DNA of 64,000 nt from Siphlonurus alternatus (GCA_949825025.1 OX463779.1:47179784-47243783), one strand, 5' to 3'. Counted from the first letter of the stretch, positions 43,015 to 55,836 are shown. Notes: generated from the sequence alone by a model not told the origin. Translations and numbers: made by a program.

Positions 43015-43343
43015 GTGTAGAGGAGAACATTTTAAATTTTTTTCAGAATTTTTGTGAGAGGGATTTTTTTTTAACGTTGGTGGCGTTACCTTACCCTTAA
43101 ATTTTTTTCATCATTTTCGTGTGAGGGATTTTTTTAACATTGGTGGCGTTATCTTACCCTTAAAATTTATTCCAGCAACTTTAAATTTATATAATATAAT
43201 ACTTCTAGTTTATCAAAAGTTTTATTATTCTTGTTGAATCTTTTAGTTAAAACCTCAAATTATTATTTTATATTAATATATCCATTTCTTTGGATTCAAT
43301 AAGATTTTGGTTCATTTTTGAAAGAATGAAAAAGACTGAAGTG

Positions 43344-43936
43344 GAAGGTAACGCGCCCAATGTTAAAAATAATCCCACACATGAAAATTATGAAAAATAA
43401 AATTAACATGTAGCTATCCACTATTTGTAGCTAAAATATCAGGTTTACAAATTCGAGCTAGTTTTTAAGTTGTGAATTTGTAAACCTGATATTTTAGCTA
43501 CTGATAGTTGTTAAGGGTAAGGTAACGCCACCAATGTTAAAAAAAATCCCTCTCACAAAAATTCTGAAAAAAATTTAAAATGTTCTCCTCTACACCCCCT
43601 ATCAGTAGCTAAAATATCAGGTATAAAAATACGATCTAGTTTTTGAGTTATGAATTTTTAAAGTTGACTAATTTAACATGGGATTTTCATTTCTCCATGT
43701 TAAAGTAGTCAACTTTAAAAATTTATAACTCAAAAACTAGATCGTATTTGTATACCTGATATTTTAGCTACTGATAGGGGGTGTAGAGGAGAACATTTTA
43801 AATTTTTTTCAGAATTTTTGTGAGAGGGATTTTTTTTAACATTGGTGGCGTTACCTTACCCTTAATGTTGATGTAGAGGAGAACATTTTCATGTGTGGGA
43901 TTTTTTTGTAACATTGGGCTTGTTATATACCTTCCC
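43344..43936. mobile_element. K2 fold-back variant hosting a K element
   Basis: Outer element with ends GAAGGTAACGCGCCCAATG and CATTGGGCTTGTTATATACC. Internal AAAATATCAGGTTTACAAAT resembles K but is clearly diverged. Confidence 0.7.
43511..43865. mobile_element. TTAA-K fold-back MITE inserted in a K2 relative
   Basis: Intact 355 bp K element. The flanks 43344-43510 and 43866-43936 are the two halves of a related fold-back (ends GGTAACGCGCCCAATGTTA and its complement), so one family member landed in another at TTAA. Confidence 0.85.
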
Positions 43937-43939
43937 CTT

Positions 43940-46900
43940 CATTATAAATACCAACTGGAAAGCAAAAGAACTGACCTCTCTCAAATAATTGAAGAACTAA
44001 AATTAAACTATTCATAACTGCATTAAAATTAGCAACTAAAGCTAAAAGGTTTATTAAAATAACAACAAACATTTTTATTTTTCAAGCAAACAAAATATTT
44101 TATTGAATACCATTCTAATACACAGTAACAAACTAATCTGAAAGACAATAATATTATAAAAAAAGAAACGTGTTTTTAAAAAATGTCATAAATTAATTCA
44201 TTTAAAATTAAAAAATGAATAAACGAAATATAATCATGTGAACTCTTGCGATAATAAACAGTACAAATTGGGAGTTTTTGTCAGTGACGGCATCTCGCGA
44301 CATTACAGCCCGATTAATCGACGTACCAAAAACATCTGACATTAAACTCCCTACAAAATAATATTATCAATAAGACAAAAACATTATTTACCCTTTGCTA
44401 GAACTACGCAGATCAACATTATTTCCAAAGTGAAATACGACCCCGAACCGACATTGCAAATGGGGTGCGGGTTCGGAGTCGCTAACACATCGGTTGTGCT
44501 TTTCAAAATCATCCCTCCCAAATCCCATACAGCCCACCCCACATATTTATTTTATTTTAAATATTAATTATTATTATTATCTTCCCCTCCAACACACATC
44601 TATGACTAGGCACACCAAGATTATAACAAGAAATCTATGGAAAAATAGAAACTTCTCGCAATTAAAAAATTGATGAAAAAATCAAGGGATCTTATTATTT
44701 ATATATATTTTTTTTTGCGTTTTTTTTTAATATATTAATTTTTTTTTCTTTAGGAAACGTGGACCAAATAACGAGCTCTACACGAGACCAACTCGTGGTG
44801 TTGATTTTTTTTTACCACGTGCAGCTGCTGCGGTGCGGAATGTGCAGCAGACCGCAAATCGCGCTAACAAACTAAATGGCTCAACAGTGGAATGTGTTGT
44901 CAACAATTAAAGGTCCGCGAGGCGCCACCGAAACAATCAACAAAAACAGTAAAGTTATATAATATATTTTGTTTTATAATAATATATTTTTTTTAGAATA
45001 GTTCTAGTATTGACACATCGACGATAGTTTCTTAATGGAGCCCAGGGACCGGATTTATTATTTTTTTTTATTAATTAAATATATTATTATTATATTTGTG
45101 TTATTTTTTAACGTTAATAATTTTGGTATACATTGATAATGGAGTCAAAAAATAAAAATTTTCATATAAGTATTAATATAAAGATGGGGGAATCATGGGG
45201 GTTTCTGTTTTTTATATGATAAGATTTTTTTAAAAATACTGCCACAATATGTATCAATATTATATAGCCTCTAACAAGCCAAGTATATTTTAGAGATATT
45301 GTATTACATAATATTTTAAACAGTTTTGTTTTTTTCGTCTAATCATGTGCCTGCTTATTTTATTGAGCTTTTAAATTTGCGGTTAAATCACACCAGATTT
45401 ACAAATTGATTCAATTGTTTTGCAAAAATTTTGCAGGTACGCAATTAGAAGATTCCTAGTGATTTTTTTTTCTGTAGCAAAGTCGACCAAAGTGAGCATA
45501 TTAATATGAGCAAGCAGCGAATTTTAAAGCAGTCAAATATTAGAAATCACTGCAAATTTTTTTAGAGTTATTTGAATTTTTAAAAAAATAAAAAAACTTT
45601 CGTTGCAAATAATTAAAAATAAAAATATTCGATGATACATAAAACAAAAATTTGTACGAAATTCCAGAGATTTTTTAATAAATATTACTTAAAAACATTA
45701 ATTATTATAAAGACAAACAATCTACTTTACTATTATAATAAAATATTTATTAAAAAATCTCCAATTTAAGTTTTTAAAATTAAGTCGACTCTGATACAAA
45801 AAAATATAATCTAATAACGAATGCTTTTATTTAATTTAAAAAGGACGACAACACTTGTGCAACAGACAACTTTTTCTTTTGGAAAGGGTAGCAAAAAAAT
45901 TAACAAGTCTCCCGTACAAAAATTATCGCCTCTTAGAAATATAATATAACAATTTAACCACCCCATCACGCTTTTTTCCAACACTATTGTCCGCTGCAAA
46001 ATGCTGGATCTTAAATTCTTCAACACTAAAACTACTACGATTGAGTGGAAGAGAATAAAGGGAGAAGTGACGTCACAGGTCAGTTTTTCTTTTTTGGTCT
46101 CAACAATGGCCCCAAAACAAAGGTCCCAGAAAAATTTCTATTAAATATTTTCACAAACAAGAAATACTGAGGCTAATATTAACTGTTTAGATCTTTTTGA
46201 TTTTCAATAGATTTTAAAAAAATTGGCAGGTTTTTTACTTTTACAATATTTTAAGTTTTTTTTTTTTCAACTAGGATTTGATCTAAGTGTTTTTTTTATT
46301 TTTGTGATTCCCCATATTGTTTTTGATGCGTCAGTCTTGGTTTTAGTGAGGGGGTAGGTAGGCCTGGCGCTCGCCTGATCGGACAAGAACGTTTTATAAC
46401 AACGAGGAGGCCCACAAAAAAAAGTAAGCGGACTTGATACACGATTGGCGGAATCGGAAATCTCCGACCAATCAGAATATTCGTTACATATCTCAGATTC
46501 CGATTTGATAAGAAATTCTTAGTCAGAGCCAATCAGAAAATTCAAAAGTCCCGTTTCGAAAAAGATTCCGAAAATCGTGTACTTGGCTTAATAATTTACA
46601 TCCAAATGGTAACGATATTCACCTTTTTAATGATTCACAAAATAATAATATTCTAACGTTAATATTCTAACGTCCCCATACTTTTTTTTTAAAAAAAAAA
46701 AAAGAGCCGAAAATTATAGCTACCAATAACTTTTACAAAAAATGGGTTATTTCAACGCACTACTAAAAAGCAGCTAATTTTTTTTAACTTTTTTTTTTTT
46801 CATTATTATATTAATACAATACTACCATAATTATTCTAAACGAGACTACTTGCATAGGATATGTTATAAAGAATTGTCGACCATTATCTAACAATACTAC

Positions 46901-49900
46901 TACATTATTATTTTATTATTATTATTATTTATAAAGTTTTACCAGCAAAAAAATTTAAGATTTGTAGCACGCATACAAACTATTATTGACAAGCATATAT
47001 GGCAAAATCTCACATTTTGTAAGATTTGCTACGAACTCTTTCGCTAGCCAGTCATGCGAAGGTGGGAATAGACCAAGGTGTGTGTGGGGGGGTGTGGGGG
47101 GTGGGAGGCAAGCCCAATTTAGTCGCTAGCAGCAACATAACAACATAATATATATGCACAATGCAACATAAATACAACAGCTAGCGACTATATTTAAAAA
47201 AAAACAAAGTTAGAGATCTGACATCATATTAAAAAAATCAAAATAATATTACCAATAATAATAATTAAATCAACAAAGAAAAAAATGAAAAATGGTATTC
47301 TTAATTATTTAACATGTTAAAAATATAATTGATACACACAAAATAATATTATAGCAAGAATAAAAAAAAAAAAAGCAATGTAATAAAAAAAAAAAATGAA
47401 AAATATGGTTTTGTGAAAAAATAATAACGTAAATTAAAACAAATAATCTTAATAACTGATTAAATAATATAATAATATTAGGAGGTTTGAGGTTCGAAAA
47501 AAGCCTCTTATTATTTTTTTTTATATATAAAAATGCACACAAAGAAATTTAACAAAGCAAAAAGCTGCCCTACCAACATGTCTGTACAAAGAAAAGGGTC
47601 CTGATCCAACCAACATGCGCAAACGACTAGCCTCACTGCATCTATTTTGTTTCTTAAAAAAATGGCCACAAAATTGTATCATAATATAATAATTGTAACA
47701 CTTTGACATCGACTCTAAGATAATACATTGGGCAATTAAATGCCTCTCGTCATTTTATTATTAGTATTATTATTATTTTTTTTTACTTATTATTTTTTTT
47801 TTGTACCCTACTCATAATAACTTGGACTGTAATAAAAATAATCGTTTTTTTTTATATTATTATTATTTTAAATTTTTAACAACAGCAATTCCTTACGAAA
47901 ATTAATAACTGATGTGTTAATATAAAAATGTGAGACATATATTTACTATTATTATTACTATTTTATTATATATTATGAACAAACATGCCGAGGCTACAAT
48001 TAATAACGAATGAGCATTTTTTTTTTTTTTCATTATGTATGGACACATATTATTTTTGCTCAAAAAACTTATGATTTTAACTGACATATTTTAAAAAGAT
48101 TTATATATTAATTTTTTTTTTCAATCTTTGATAACTTTTTCTCAACTTGATTTAAAATGTCCCGAGCTCACAATAATAGTTTACAAAAATTTAATTTTTT
48201 TATTTTTTAAATCTGCAAAACATTTAACTCTAAAATACGTAAGCTCTTTTTAAAAATCTAACGATAAAAAATGCGGCTGCGGAATATCCTCTCAATTAAA
48301 AAAAGAATCATTATCATTTTTAATAAAAAATTTATACAATTTAAAAAAATTCCCTCTCATTTTTTTTTTTTGTAACATTCTGATTTTAGCTTGGAATAGT
48401 TTTAATTTTTGTAGTAAGGCATACACAATTAGTAATCATTAAGTAATCAATAATATGAAATATAGTATTGGCGAGAATAATAAATAGTTTTTTTTAATCA
48501 ACTTGAGCTCATGATTATTATTTTTTTTTTTACTTTTTTTTTTAAGTTATGCTAACTCACATATATAACCTAGACAGTCATAATAAATATCATAGTTTCC
48601 ATCAGCAGCATCACACCATTTTAACCAACAGCAAAGGGAGTTATTACACAAATTGACCATCAACTACTATGATTTAGGGCCAGAAAAGGGATACAAACCA
48701 GTTAAGAAAGCAACTATCATGTACGCTGTACGGTGCTTTTTTTTTTGTGCAACAATCACCGAAATAATGTCATACACTTTTTTTACTTAAGTCAGTACAA
48801 AACCTCATTCAGAAAAAAAAATTAACATGCCAGATTAACCCACTTTATTCAATTTTACTTTTTTTTTTAAAAAAATATTACAATCTTTTAAAAACAACTT
48901 TTATTCAAAATTTATCATGGTATAAAATTTTGATTATTTTGTTGGGTCATTTTATTTATTAGCAGTCAACAAAGCTAATCTGACATGTTAAAACTGGATT
49001 ATTTTTTTACTGCGACCATGTAAAATACTACATACATTATTATAAACATGCAATGAGTTTGATATTTTTTTTTTTAGAAAAAAAGCATTGTAAAACAAAA
49101 TAATAACAGCTGAATAAGAAGATAATTTTAATGATTATTTTATGTTGGGTATTGTTACAGATTATAGCTTCATTAAATGAAGATTTAATATTTTATTTAA
49201 TATGGAAGGGCCGAAACGGCGCGATTTGATATAATTATGCCTGATTAATTAATAAAAAAAACGATGCTTTGCTATCGTTTTTTTAAAAAATTTGTATTAC
49301 CAATTTGTATAAGACCCAAGATTATGTTTTTCTTTAATTGAAAAGATAGTTTTGGGTCTGTGAAAAAGAGAGTGAAGACAAACAAGTCATCCAGGATGAA
49401 TCATTGTCATCATCGGTGATTGCATGAGTAATGGAAAGGTACGTGGAGGTAGACAACAAACGCACAGCCGGCATTCCAAAGCGAGCACTAGGTCGCTAGA
49501 AAAGCAGCAGATAGTTCCGAGCAAAAAGAGAGTGCGTAAGGAGAACGAGTGATACAAGCGGAGAAAAATGTTCAACAAAGGTAACAAGTACTGGAAGAGG
49601 TTAACTTTCAAAAAGGGAAAGAATCATTATCAAGTATTGTTTTTTTTTAGCATGGCAGAAACTGGAAAAAGGCAATTTTTATAATCACAGTCTGTTTTTT
49701 TTAAATATTATTATTTTCAATTGTATGAAATATAGCGGAAAGAGAGAAAAACTATTTTTATACTCAACAACTATTTTTGGACAAGATGCATGCTTAAAGA
49801 TAAATTAAATAAAAAAAGTTCAGGAGTTTGATTTTCGTTAATTACTCTATTGTGCTCACACTTAGAATGAGGCTTTGTTTTTTTTAATGCGTGATGATAG

Positions 49901-52900
49901 TCTTATATGTATATATATATTTTAATTTTTTTAATTGTTTTTTTGTTTTTTTCACATTGGTGTTTAATGGAGAGAGACAGTGATTATCTCAACGGCTAGC
50001 CGTGGAGGATTAATATTCTTACTGATGATTTAAATTCTAAACACACAGTTGTTAAAATTCCATCGACATAAGTTACCAACCAACTATCTACTCACACAAT
50101 CATCATTTTATAATAATTCTTCAGCTATGAATAATGGGCAAGCATGAGCAATACGCAGATGCATTTTTTGTGGTTTTGTAACCTTTTCTCATAACTACAC
50201 AAAATCTTAGCTTATATATTTATATATAATTGTCGCGTGGCTTTTTAAAAATGGCTACACGCTGCGTAACAAACCGTTAGTATAGTAATTCTAATCATTT
50301 TTATAATAATAAATCTATATAATATTATATTATTATTTAAATTACTATGAAATACTGCCTTTTTTATATTATGAAATGTTGACCATATTATCATCTTTAA
50401 AATATGATGCAGACATTGACCAATTAATTAAATATGTTTTCTTAAAAATTTACAATATGCTTCCACGGAGTTGATTATACAAAAAAGCCGCAGGAAAAAA
50501 TGAAGCTTACACACTATAATAGTAGTCTATATAATATATACAAAGAGACACGACGCGCCGCTTCTACGTAATAAGAGAATGTTCCCTATGTGTAATTGAC
50601 TTGAATCCAGTTTAAAAATTTATCCCCCCAAAGACTCTACAGTTTTTTGTGTTGTATTTTAAAAATCTTTCTTTTTTTTTCTACTTTTTTTTTTTTTCAT
50701 ATTATATTTAACCACAAAGGAAGAAGCTGCGGCTATTGCCTAAAATACTGAAATCTCTTTGTGATTCATTTCTTTTTGTTTTCTTTATTTTATAGTAAAA
50801 AATAAATGAACAATTTGATCATTTTTCTGTTCAGCAATCAGTCTTCCAAAATACCACAAGTGGTCCATTCTTCAAAAGCTGACACAGAGAAGTGAGTACA
50901 CACAGTAGGTTGCAATTTAACAATTACTTGTGAACCCGTACTTGTCATGTAATATAAAAAAAACAAAACATTTTGTATTACTGATGTTTTTCATGGTTGA
51001 TAATGTATAATTATTATTAATTCTCTTATATGGAATGATTTGTTGGTGATTTAAAAACAATTTTTGCAAACTTAAAAGTTACCCAATTCTCTGTTTCAAA
51101 GGCTCTCACACCAAATATTAATAATTATATATATACAGAGCAAAACATTTTGCCCCAAATTTTTGCCGCAAAAAAAGAAAACAATGATGCTTTTTTAAAT
51201 ACAGCAGTGCACCAAAACACTATTAATTAAAAAGAGAGAGAAAAAAAAAGTTAAATCAAATTATAAATCAACAAAAAAAAAAAAAAAAAAAACATTTATC
51301 ATCGGGAATAATTGCGCAATAATATTGCTGCCTGTTTGGAACAAACACATTATGTAAAAAAATAACAGTGAATAAATTAAAAATACAATATATTGCTAAA
51401 GGGACCATATAGTATTATTTTTGTTTTTCATCTTACTTAATTAGGCCCTTGTAAAGAAAATACCAACAATTGGCACTTGATTGGTTTAAAAATACATTAT
51501 TTTCAGTAAGTCTGCACTGCCATGTAAACTGTGAGGTCCACAAACAAATTAACCACACAGTTGGAATGGATAGCGCACTAGGGCCATGCTATATTTACAG
51601 TCAATAACAAACAGAAAACTTGGTGTTGTATCGGAACCACATATGCTGGTCCCAATGAGATAACGGAAGGTAAAAACTCTTACCAGTTGCCGACTTGACT
51701 TGGTTTAAACATTTTTTTTTTATATCTTAAACTTAGGCAGCACACTTTTTTTTAACGTTACTTAATTCTCATACAAAAAAATTTATTTTAGTAGTGAGAG
51801 ATAGGAGGGGGTATAAAAACAGTGGCCACAAATTCAGCACCAATTTCTGTTAAGCACACAAGGAAAAAATAGAAAAGTTCTTTTTTTAAAAAATTAAAAT
51901 TAAAAAATGAGACAAACTTAAACAGCATAAAATACGTTGTCATGTATGTGATAATATAATTACCCCCCCGCCATTTTTTCCAGTGACTAGTAGGAATAAA
52001 AAAATTTGCAATTTGCACACAAAATATTATAATTAAAGAACATAACAAATAAAAAAAAAATTAAACAAGTAACACTGATCATCAAATATATATAAAAAAA
52101 AAGAAGAACAATCTCTTTCATCAGTGATAAATTATTTTCTTTCGGCATTTAGATTTCTCAGCCACAAACAATAATAACAAAACAAAAAAAGACAAAACTC
52201 GTGTGTATGTTGAGTGAATAGCAGAGATTTTTTTCAGATTGTAACAACAGCTCTTTGGGATGTTTTGCTAACTACGTTTTAAACATCATGTGGGCTTCAA
52301 AATTAGCAGCTTTTACTCGATCGCTGCTGTAGCTAACAGCAATATATATATATTAATAGTACTGGGTAGGGTCACAAAACAGCACGAAAACACGCTTAGT
52401 AAAATAGAGCTTATTGATGAGTAAACAGATCAAGGGGCCAGTGCCACTTTTTTATTATTATTATTTTTAGCTTTGTGGACCACGTACCACTTTCTTAATT
52501 ATTTTAATTTAATTTTTTTTTTTTTTATTCAGTATAGGAGTTTGCAATTTGTTACTTCTCCAAAATTTAACAAAATAATTTGCTTCAAATTGATTCAGCA
52601 TAACTCTTACACAGAATTTAATATATTTATATTTTTTTGTTTTTGAGATTTCTCAATTTAAGTTCAACATGATGAAATACAATACAAAACTATTTCTATT
52701 ATATTATGAAGTAATATTTTTTTTTTTTTCAAAGAGTGTGGGGTAGAGAAACGAAGGAACAAACAAAAGTTATACACATCAACAACATTGGGCAATATAG
52801 AGCTATAACACTCCACTCTCTGGCGCAAAAATACAAATGCACTATTTTTCTTTTTTAAGTTAAAAACTGAACCAACGGGAATGGATGCTTCATATCATTA

Positions 52901-53154
52901 AAGTTCATTTTAACGGATTTTCGTTTCTCAGTAAAAACAATTAAGGACATAAAATTTGAGATCTGTTTATTTTTAATTCTTCGTTTTTATATGTTGAGGG
53001 AAAAAGTTATTGTTCTTGATGACTTTTCCCTCTAAATATATATATTTTAAAAAAACAACACAACTTAAATGTCTCTTGGCACAAGTGCATTTTGGCTCCG
53101 ATTTGTTGCCAAGGATATGTCTTGCTCTAACACTTTTCAACAAGGATGGTGGGC
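43940..53154 (-). other. brat 3' flank: possible ultra-long 3' UTR, nearly free of mobile elements
   Basis: About 9.2 kb downstream of the brat stop. It is AT-rich with many short T and A runs and contains no ORF I would defend. Only one candidate fold-back (46432-46590) was seen, while most of the rest of the window has an element about every 1-2 kb. GC-richer islands occur at about 44.44-44.48 and 44.75-44.95 kb. Many AATAAA signals exist in the minus sense, so the transcript end cannot be fixed. A long 3' UTR is an inference from element depletion and from memory that Drosophila brat has a long neural 3' UTR form. Confidence 0.5.
46432..46590. mobile_element. Candidate fold-back in the brat 3' flank
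   Basis: CTTGATACACGATTGGCGGA and CCGAAAATCGTGTACTTGG form imperfect inverted ends of about 20 bp, with GAATCGGAAATCTCCGACC and CAGATTCCGATTTG inside. The only candidate mobile element seen in 43.94-53.15 kb. Confidence 0.5.
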
Positions 53155-55836
53155 TCACAGGCCAATTGGAGGTACCTGCACATAGCGGTAGATGTAAAGT
53201 CGGTAGTCCTTTGATGCCAGAACGACGGATCCATCATCCATGAGAGCCACGTCGAAACACTGGGCATGTTTCACCTTCGATTCCAGAGCCGAGACAAGCT
53301 GTCCGTCCTGAGTGAAGATGGTCAGATTAAAGTTGTTGTGGTTGTCGGCAATCAAGATCTCTCCGGCTGCATTGATGCCAACACCAATTGGATAATTAGT
53401 GATTCCTTCTCCTCCGATTTGACGCAGGTAAGTACCTTCGTAGTTGAAGACTTTGACGCAGTGAGCTCTGTTGTCACTGATAAAGATCTCCTGCTTGTCG
53501 TTCACCACCACTCCGTTGGGGAACTCGAGATGTTTCGAGCAGCCAAACTTCTGCAGGACGTTACCTGCTTGGTCGAAGATGATCACGCGCATCACCTTGC
53601 ATTCTACCACAACGATGCGGCCCTTCGAGTCGACAGTGACTCCTCGTGGGTGCTGCAGAATATTAGCTCCGAACTTGCGCACAAACTGGCCGTACTGGTT
53701 GTAGATTTGGATCTGGTGGGTTGGAGAGCGTTCAGTTACGATGATGTCGCCAGAAGGACGAACCACGGCAACACGGTTAGGATAAAGCAGTTGACCATCT
53801 CGTTTGCCACACTCTCCAAACTGGAACTTGAAACGTCCTTCCTTGTCAAATATCTGGATTCTGTGATTGTTTGTATCAGCAACGATAATATCATTTTGTG
53901 CATTAACAGCAACTCCACTTGGTTCAGTAAATTGTCCTTCCATCACTCCAAATTCACCAAACTTGCAATGATAGATCATTTTCTGCCTCTTGATTTGAGA
54001 TTTTGGTGGGAAAATTGTTGTCGACATGAGTTTGGAGGTCAGGTCAAGCATGGAAGTTGGGTCGGGGGCAAGAGAGAACTGATCTCCCCCTCCTCCACCA
54101 CCCCCTCCGTTCTGGAAGATGCTGTCAGAGCCTCCGTTTGACCATTTCTCGTAAGGGTTCATTCCATTCATGCCATTCAGATTGAGATCTCCGAGACTTG
54201 TGGAGAACGGTCCCAGGCTTCCAGCGGAACTGAATCTCTTTGACAGGATGTTTGATTCGAAGGACGAGGACAGAAGACCGCTGCTCTGCACGCTACCTCC
54301 GTTTGAGTAAGGACGCTCAATCACTGTATTGAGGCCGTTCATGTGTAGACCTCCTCCATTCAGACCTCCATTAAGGCTTCCGTTGAGACTGGAGTTGCTT
54401 GAGCTAGCCAGGCTGCTAGAACCGTTCAGATGAGTTCCAACAGAGGACACAGAACCGTTGGTAGGTCGTGCAATGGGTGGCTGCTTGCTTGGACCCACAG
54501 GAATCTCAGAACTGGAGCGAACGTAACCAAAGGTATTACGTACCCCGACCTGAATGGCCTGGTAGTTGGAGACAAACTCAAGGTCACAAACAGTCTGTAG
54601 ATTCACGTCAGGACTGTAGCTCATGAGAGCCTGGAGCTTCGAGTCAAGTAACTTCTTGAACATGAGTAATTCTGTAGCACTACCATGCTTGGCCATCCGC
54701 TCCATGAACTCACAAGTCTGGTATATCTTATCAACCTTCTCCTGAGCTTTCTGTCCCACCACGGAGAGAGAGAGTTGTTTTGTGTTGAAGACAGACTCTA
54801 ATTCTTTCAATACCTCCTGCTTACGTTCATCAATCATTGATCGGTAGAACTGGAAGGTTTCGTTGATCTCATTCTGTGCCTTGTGATACTGTACTTGGAG
54901 TCGTCCTGATGTATGCTCCACGTTCTTGAGCATGTTACGTAAGTCAGAGGCCTTGGCTTTACCCTCTTGAACGAGCTGAGCCACATGCTCGACGTGTTTG
55001 ACTCCAGCCTCAGCCAGATGCTCACACTCGTGAAGTCCTGCGGGATGCTCCAGCAAGGTACACTCCTGACAAACAGGAACGCTGCACGAGCGACAGAAGT
55101 ACTTGAGGGGCTCTCCCTTGTGACGAGGACAAGCAACTGCCTTCTCACCACTAGGAGTCTTACCTCCTTCTTCTTTTCCAGCAAGTTCACCGAGAGTCAG
55201 CACTCGATGACCCTCGAAACAATGCATGAATTGATGAGCCATGACGCAGTTAGGACACAAGTAGTTTGCACAATCTAAACACCGTCCTACGGCACTAGAT
55301 TCCTTACTTTTACAACCTGTACAACGTGGTGATACGCCGTCTATAGAAGGTGAGATTGCTTCTAGTAAATTATTAACTGCGTAATCAGATAAGAGTCCTG
55401 TTATTCCCTGTGGGGGTAGGATGCACTCGTGTTGACACTGAGGACAAAAAACTTTTTCTGGGTGATCTTGATGTTTCTCGAGACACGATTGACAGAAAGT
55501 ATGGAAACACGGTAGTACTTTTGGTGTACAGAAAGTGTCATTGCAGAGGAAGCACTTGGTGAAAGCAGCGGGGCTTGATGGGCCCAGGCCTGAGAGGCTC
55601 CCTAGACTGCCGCTGTGGCTACCACTCTCGCTGACGCTACGGCTCGATGAGGCGCTACTACTGCTACCTCCACTGCTGCTGCTGCACGGAAAACCACTGG
55701 GGGGCACTGTGGGGGGCGCTGGCTCGGGAGAACTTGATAACTCAGGGGGCAGAGGAGCACAGCACTGCTCCACAATCAACGACGCAATCGAATTGACTCC
55801 AGGTAGAGAATCCAATGAAGGGGTGGGCGATTCCAT
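53155..55836 (-). CDS. brat: Brain tumor (Brat) TRIM-NHL translational repressor
   Basis: One 893-codon exon. The chosen start MESPTPSLDS lies just inside a splice acceptor (TTTTTTGTTACAG at about 55856-55868), so the open frame further upstream is intronic. Domains: Ser-rich N-terminus (1-93); C3HC4 RING with C95, C98, C110, H112, C115, C118, C131, C134; B-box 1 (about 172-210); B-box 2 (236-269); coiled coil (about 280-400); Gly/Asn/Ser-rich linker with an eight-Gly run near 577-584; and a six-bladed NHL propeller (about 620-893) beginning KRQKMIYHCKFGEFG. In flies Brat binds mRNA through the NHL face and works with Pumilio and Nanos to repress translation and limit neural stem cell growth. 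The NHL sequence is close enough to Brat to separate it from TRIM2/3, TRIM71 and Mei-P26. The RING is unlike Drosophila Brat, which lacks one. Confidence 0.95.
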   Translation of the reverse strand: MESPTPSLDSLPGVNSIASLIVEQCCAPLPPELSSSPEPAPPTVPPSGFPCSSSSGGSSSSASSSRSVSESGSHSGSLGSLSGLGPSSPAAFTKCFLCNDTFCTPKVLPCFHTFCQSCLEKHQDHPEKVFCPQCQHECILPPQGITGLLSDYAVNNLLEAISPSIDGVSPRCTGCKSKESSAVGRCLDCANYLCPNCVMAHQFMHCFEGHRVLTLGELAGKEEGGKTPSGEKAVACPRHKGEPLKYFCRSCSVPVCQECTLLEHPAGLHECEHLAEAGVKHVEHVAQLVQEGKAKASDLRNMLKNVEHTSGRLQVQYHKAQNEINETFQFYRSMIDERKQEVLKELESVFNTKQLSLSVVGQKAQEKVDKIYQTCEFMERMAKHGSATELLMFKKLLDSKLQALMSYSPDVNLQTVCDLEFVSNYQAIQVGVRNTFGYVRSSSEIPVGPSKQPPIARPTNGSVSSVGTHLNGSSSLASSSNSSLNGSLNGGLNGGGLHMNGLNTVIERPYSNGGSVQSSGLLSSSFESNILSKRFSSAGSLGPFSTSLGDLNLNGMNGMNPYEKWSNGGSDSIFQNGGGGGGGGDQFSLAPDPTSMLDLTSKLMSTTIFPPKSQIKRQKMIYHCKFGEFGVMEGQFTEPSGVAVNAQNDIIVADTNNHRIQIFDKEGRFKFQFGECGKRDGQLLYPNRVAVVRPSGDIIVTERSPTHQIQIYNQYGQFVRKFGANILQHPRGVTVDSKGRIVVVECKVMRVIIFDQAGNVLQKFGCSKHLEFPNGVVVNDKQEIFISDNRAHCVKVFNYEGTYLRQIGGEGITNYPIGVGINAAGEILIADNHNNFNLTIFTQDGQLVSALESKVKHAQCFDVALMDDGSVVLASKDYRLYIYRYVQVPPIGL

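Larger units (their letters stand above)
40720..43100. mobile_element. TTAA-K fold-back element, inner copy (split by hAT)
   Basis: Runs from TTAAGGGTAAGGTAACGCC at 40720 to GGCGTTACCTTACCCTTAA at 43100. Excluding the hAT insertion and one duplicated 8 bp, it is a complete fold-back of about 360 bp like those at 27650 and 43511. Confidence 0.85.
40495..43163. mobile_element. TTAA-K fold-back element, outer copy (interrupted)
   Basis: Left end TTAAGGGTAAGATAACGCC at 40495 and right end GGCGTTATCTTACCCTTAA at 43163. It is interrupted by a second K element and, inside that, the hAT element. The part of its right arm next to the inner insertion is missing. Confidence 0.8.

Noticed and set aside
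50535..51599. Three Pumilio-type motifs (TGTANATA, minus strand at 50535, 51130, 51592) in the brat 3' flank
   Set aside because: A rough estimate for 9 kb of this AT content predicts about this many by chance, so no enrichment is claimed.
53266..54141. 291-codon open frame on the + strand
   Set aside because: It is antisense to the brat NHL domain, whose frame has clear family identity; the antisense frame resembles nothing and is a by-product of codon bias.
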